The translations under genes were made by a program, and so were the position numbers. A stretch of DNA of 64,000 nt from Pseudomonas grimontii (GTDB lineage: Bacteria > Pseudomonadota > Gammaproteobacteria > Pseudomonadales > Pseudomonadaceae). Below the pieces are notes generated by a model that was not told the DNA's origin, made no database searches, and was given only the letters and a program-made list of their open reading frames with translations. How positions within the stretch are numbered: position 1 is the stretch's first letter; each line of letters opens with the position of its first letter. Below, one piece after another: positions 61,532-64,000 of the stretch. The stretch covers positions 204,619-268,618 of the forward strand of contig NZ_VFES01000008.1 in the NCBI RefSeq assembly GCF_007858185.1, in the 5' to 3' direction.

Positions 61532-62365
61532 ATGGGTATGAAGCATCTGTTTACCGCACTGGCATTGGGGCCACTGGCGATCGCCATCGCCCAGGCCGAC
61601 CAGTTGAGCGACATTATGGCCAAGCAGTCCCTGAGCTGCGGCGTCTACGCCGACGTGCCGCCATTCTCCGCGCCGGACCCGAAAACCCGCGAGCTGGTGG
61701 GCATGGACGTGGACCTGTGCAAGGCCCTGGCCAAGACCATGGGCGTGGCCCTGGAGCTCAAGCCGCTGTCGGTTGAAGCGCGGATTCCCGAAGTGAAAAT
61801 GGGCCGCGTCGACGTGATCTTCGCCAACCTGGCCTACACCAAGACCCGCGCCGAACAGATCCAGTTCAGCGACCCGTACTACATCGCCAAGGAAACCCTG
61901 GTGGTGCGCGCGGCGAATGCCGACCAGCCGAAAAGCTTCTTCAAGGACAAACGCATCAGCTCCACCAAGGGTTCCACCTCCGAGCAGTCGATCCGCCTGG
62001 CCGGTGCCACCCCGGTGACCTTCCAGGACACCGGCTCGGCCTACATGGCGTTGCAACAGAACAAGGTGGTGGGCCTGGTGACCAACACCATGACCGCGCT
62101 GAAACTGGTCAATCAGGCCAAGGCCAGCGGTGTCGAACTGGCCCTGGCCAAGGAGCCGATGGCCCTGGAACCAATCGGCGCCGGCATGCGCCGCGATGAG
62201 CCGGCGTTTCTGGCCAAGGTCAACGAGTCGTTGATGTCCATGGAAAAGGCAGGGGAGATCGATGCGATCTGGGACCGCTGGATCGGCCCGAACACCGAAT
62301 ACAAGATGGTCCGCGAGGACAAGGTACAGAGCTTGAGCGCATTGAAGTTCGAGCCGTTGCCGTAA
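61532..62365 (+). CDS. Amino-acid ABC transporter substrate-binding protein
   Basis: A 277-residue SBP_bac_3 protein with signal peptide MGMKHLFTALALGPLAIAIA (cleavage near AQA), then SLSCGVYADVPPFSAPDPKT, VGMDVDLCKALAKTMGV, DVIFANLAYTKTRAEQIQFS and DPYYIAKETLVV. GGAGA precedes the start. It is the last gene of the SDR-importer operon and is followed by a strong terminator. Co-regulation with pxp genes suggests the ligand may be 5-oxoproline, glutamate or a related amino acid. Confidence 0.92.
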   Translation: MGMKHLFTALALGPLAIAIAQADQLSDIMAKQSLSCGVYADVPPFSAPDPKTRELVGMDVDLCKALAKTMGVALELKPLSVEARIPEVKMGRVDVIFANLAYTKTRAEQIQFSDPYYIAKETLVVRAANADQPKSFFKDKRISSTKGSTSEQSIRLAGATPVTFQDTGSAYMALQQNKVVGLVTNTMTALKLVNQAKASGVELALAKEPMALEPIGAGMRRDEPAFLAKVNESLMSMEKAGEIDAIWDRWIGPNTEYKMVREDKVQSLSALKFEPLP

Positions 62366-62379
62366 GCGCTGGCGGTTGT

Positions 62380-62421
62380 AAAAAAGCCCGCCGTGCGTGA
62401 TGCACGGCGGGCTGTTTTTTT
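62380..62421. terminator. Bidirectional rho-independent terminator
   Basis: GCCCGCCGTGC (62386-62396) and GCACGGCGGGC (62402-62412) form an 11-bp perfect stem with a 5-base loop. A T-run follows on the plus strand (62415-62421) and an A-run precedes it (62380-62385), so it can stop both the ABC operon and the convergent DUF1835-like gene. Confidence 0.95.
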
Positions 62422-63628
62422 ACTGCGCTCTGTACTGGGGGCGCAGGGCCTCATCAATCATCCAGTGCGGTTGGCCGGGCCTGATGCACGTACCGCCCAC
62501 CCAGCGTTCGTGGCTGGCATGGTCGAGCCAATACGCCTGTCCGTTGAGCACGCTATGGGCCAAGGGGGTCAGCGACAGCGTGCGACGCGGCCAATCCAGA
62601 TGCGCTTCGGTTTCCGTCAGCAACGGCTGCTCGCCATCGATCAACGGCCGCAACAGCGCATGAAACATCATGTCCCCCAGGAACGGCAGCGGGTCGCGCC
62701 TGGCCATCAACTCGGCGAACACGCGGCCAAACGGCAGCGGCCCGGCTTCGGCGAGGTAGGTCAGGGCCAGGCGTTCGGTCAGCGACAGGCCGTCCTGGGT
62801 GCCCGGCAGTTCCTGCAACTGACGCAACAGCGCCGGGGCCAGCAAGGGCAGGGCGGGGTGTGTGCCATGGGCAAGCTCCGCCAACGGCGTCGGTGAGCTG
62901 TTGCAATAGGCCGACCAGGCCTGTTTGGCCAGTTGCACGGCATCGTCACCGATCAGGCGCCGCTGTGGCCATAGCCACGCCAATACATCGGGCGCCAGCT
63001 GGCCGATACCGATAAAGCGCTCGACACCGGGAATACGATCCACCTCGATCAGCTCCAGCCTGGGCGGTGTCTGCTCCAGGCCGGCCAGGGCACGGATCAG
63101 GAACAACTGGTCATAGGCGTCCGCCTCGCACCACAGCACGCTGTGCTCGGCGCTGGCCAAAGTGTGGAGCTGAGCGTATTCATCGTCGACGCGGCGCGTG
63201 ACGTCCGATACGGGCATGCCAAAGGCCTGGCTGATGAAGGCACTGCGCATAGCGCGGAACTCTGCGGCGGGTACGTCGCGCACCGGGCCCATGCACAGCG
63301 GGTCGCTGAGCATCTGGAACCGGCCCTTGAACCCCGCCACCTGGAGGCTGTGGGCAATGTCATTGCCGCAGCGCCAGTGGGTGGTGCGCGCTTCGTCGCT
63401 GGCGGCAAAGTCGGGATGGCGGGCGGCGAAGTCAATGGCGTCGATGTGGGCCTTGAGCTTGGGCCAACTGCTGAAACCCAGTTGCCTGGCGATCTGCCAC
63501 TGAGCCTGGGACAGGGTGGTATTGGGGTCCTGGGCTTTGAGCTGCGGTAACAGTTCCTTGGCGCGCTTGCGCTGTTGCTCAAGGTTGAGACGGCCATCGG
63601 TGTTGGAGGATACGGGGCGTTGCGACAT
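62420..63628 (-). CDS. DUF1835-like domain protein
   Basis: The start at 63628 (MSQRPVSSNTDGRLNLEQQR) follows a consensus AAGGAG. The 402-residue protein has an N-terminal helical region (NLEQQRKRAKELLPQLKAQD, WQIARQLGFSSWPKLKAHID) and then a DUF1835-type domain with CGNDIAHSLQVAGFKGRFQM and LSDPLCMGPVRDVPAAEF. The C-terminal half may correspond to a DUF3658-like region. No enzymatic residues can be assigned and its cellular role is unknown. It is a single gene bounded by the terminator and REP sequence. Confidence 0.72.
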   Translation of the reverse strand: MSQRPVSSNTDGRLNLEQQRKRAKELLPQLKAQDPNTTLSQAQWQIARQLGFSSWPKLKAHIDAIDFAARHPDFAASDEARTTHWRCGNDIAHSLQVAGFKGRFQMLSDPLCMGPVRDVPAAEFRAMRSAFISQAFGMPVSDVTRRVDDEYAQLHTLASAEHSVLWCEADAYDQLFLIRALAGLEQTPPRLELIEVDRIPGVERFIGIGQLAPDVLAWLWPQRRLIGDDAVQLAKQAWSAYCNSSPTPLAELAHGTHPALPLLAPALLRQLQELPGTQDGLSLTERLALTYLAEAGPLPFGRVFAELMARRDPLPFLGDMMFHALLRPLIDGEQPLLTETEAHLDWPRRTLSLTPLAHSVLNGQAYWLDHASHERWVGGTCIRPGQPHWMIDEALRPQYRAQ

Positions 63629-64000
63629 ACGATCTCCTTGCACAAACCTTTTCCGCTTTAAGGTTGGGAGTCGTAGAAATGAGGTAGAGCTTCACTGTCT
63701 TGGGCGCAGCCCTTTCCGCGGAAGGTGGCGTAGAGAGCGCCAGGCGGGAAATATAGGCACTGCGGCGCTTGATTGCAAATCGGGCTTGGGATCAAACCCG
63801 TACTCTTTTTTGGGTTGCACGGGGTCAAGTGTGGGAGGGGGCTTGCCCCCGATGGCCATGGGTATCTACACAACTTTTCAGATCCTGACAAATCTCCCTG
63901 TGGCGAGCGGGCTTGTCCCGCGCTGGGCTGCGAAGCAGCCCCAAAACCAGCCTCTACAGAGTGTCTGATACACCGCGTTCTTCTTTACTGGGGCTGCTAC
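63629..64000. other. Intergenic region with REPs, cut by window edge
   Basis: It includes the promoter region of the DUF1835-like gene, a GTGGGAGGGGGCTTG REP (63830-63857) and the beginning of a composite REPIN-like element that runs past the end of the window. No gene was found. Confidence 0.75.
63858..64000. repeat. Composite REPIN-like element, right side outside window
   Basis: ATGGGTATCTACACAACTTT, CTGACAAATCTCCCTGTGGC and a GTGGCGAGCGGGCTTGTCCC REP at about 63899-63924 are followed by GTCTGATACACCGCGTTCTT and TACTGGGGCTGCTAC. This is the same order as in the elements at 44083 and 21358; the second REP would lie beyond base 64000. Confidence 0.75.

Overview
The window looks like chromosomal DNA of a Pseudomonas of the P. 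fluorescens group. It is GC-rich, has many REP/REPIN repeats of the GTGGGAGGGGGCTTG and GTGGCGAGCGGGCTTG types, and carries typical pseudomonad families (lipoprotein secretin, OprD porin, Hcp1-like protein, GabT/GabD, GhrA). No rRNA, tRNA, transposase or CRISPR array was seen.

Layout. (1) 1-7725: the distal part of a type II secretion operon, gspF (5' end missing) through G, H, I, J, K, L, M, a GspC/N-like gene and a lipoprotein secretin gspD; most genes overlap by 4 bases. (2) 7726-8779: repeat-rich spacer. (3) 8780-17387: a TonB-dependent receptor, an amino-acid-type ABC importer, a flavin amine oxidase, a RidA protein and an FMN-dependent NtaA/DmoA-type monooxygenase, apparently one uptake and degradation unit of unknown substrate. 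(4) 17391-21344: two tandem, diverged copies of a putative type VI secretion effector/immunity pair, one next to a complete hcp and the other next to an hcp cut off after 17 codons at a REP-like sequence. (5) 21559-28437: aldehyde dehydrogenase, FAD oxidoreductase, RidA, DSD1-type PLP enzyme, divergent LysR regulator, cupin and GNAT protein. (6) 28438-29894: repeat region dominated by a 733-bp imperfect palindrome around a GCTCTG hexamer array. (7) 29895-43940: a long co-directional catabolic operon: HAD enzyme, FAD oxidase, dipeptide-type ABC importer, three-subunit opine/amine dehydrogenase-like complex, ArgE-like deacylase, GabD-like and tartrate/malate dehydrogenases. (8) 44307-47946: ghrA, gabT, a HAD protein and an Lrp/AsnC regulator. 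(9) 48168-62365: a probable 5-oxoproline (pyroglutamate) unit: OprD porin, MFS transporter and aminotransferase on the minus strand, then a LysR regulator, accBC-pxpBC-(degenerate BCCP)-pxpA, an SDR and a complete amino-acid ABC importer. (10) 62420-63628: a DUF1835-like protein, then REP sequences to the window edge.

The strongest new observation is a candidate regulon in region 9. A 15-bp LysR-type box (ATAAG-N5-CTTAT, a T-N11-A motif) occurs upstream of three operons. In two of them it sits exactly 35 bp before the start of a recognisable -35 element, with a matching -10; in the third the geometry is the same to within one base. This would join the porin/MFS/aminotransferase, 5-oxoprolinase and SDR/ABC-importer operons under one regulator, most simply the LysR protein encoded between them. 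The other main points are the duplicated Hcp-linked effector/immunity modules, the large palindromic element, and the opine-dehydrogenase-like catabolic operon.
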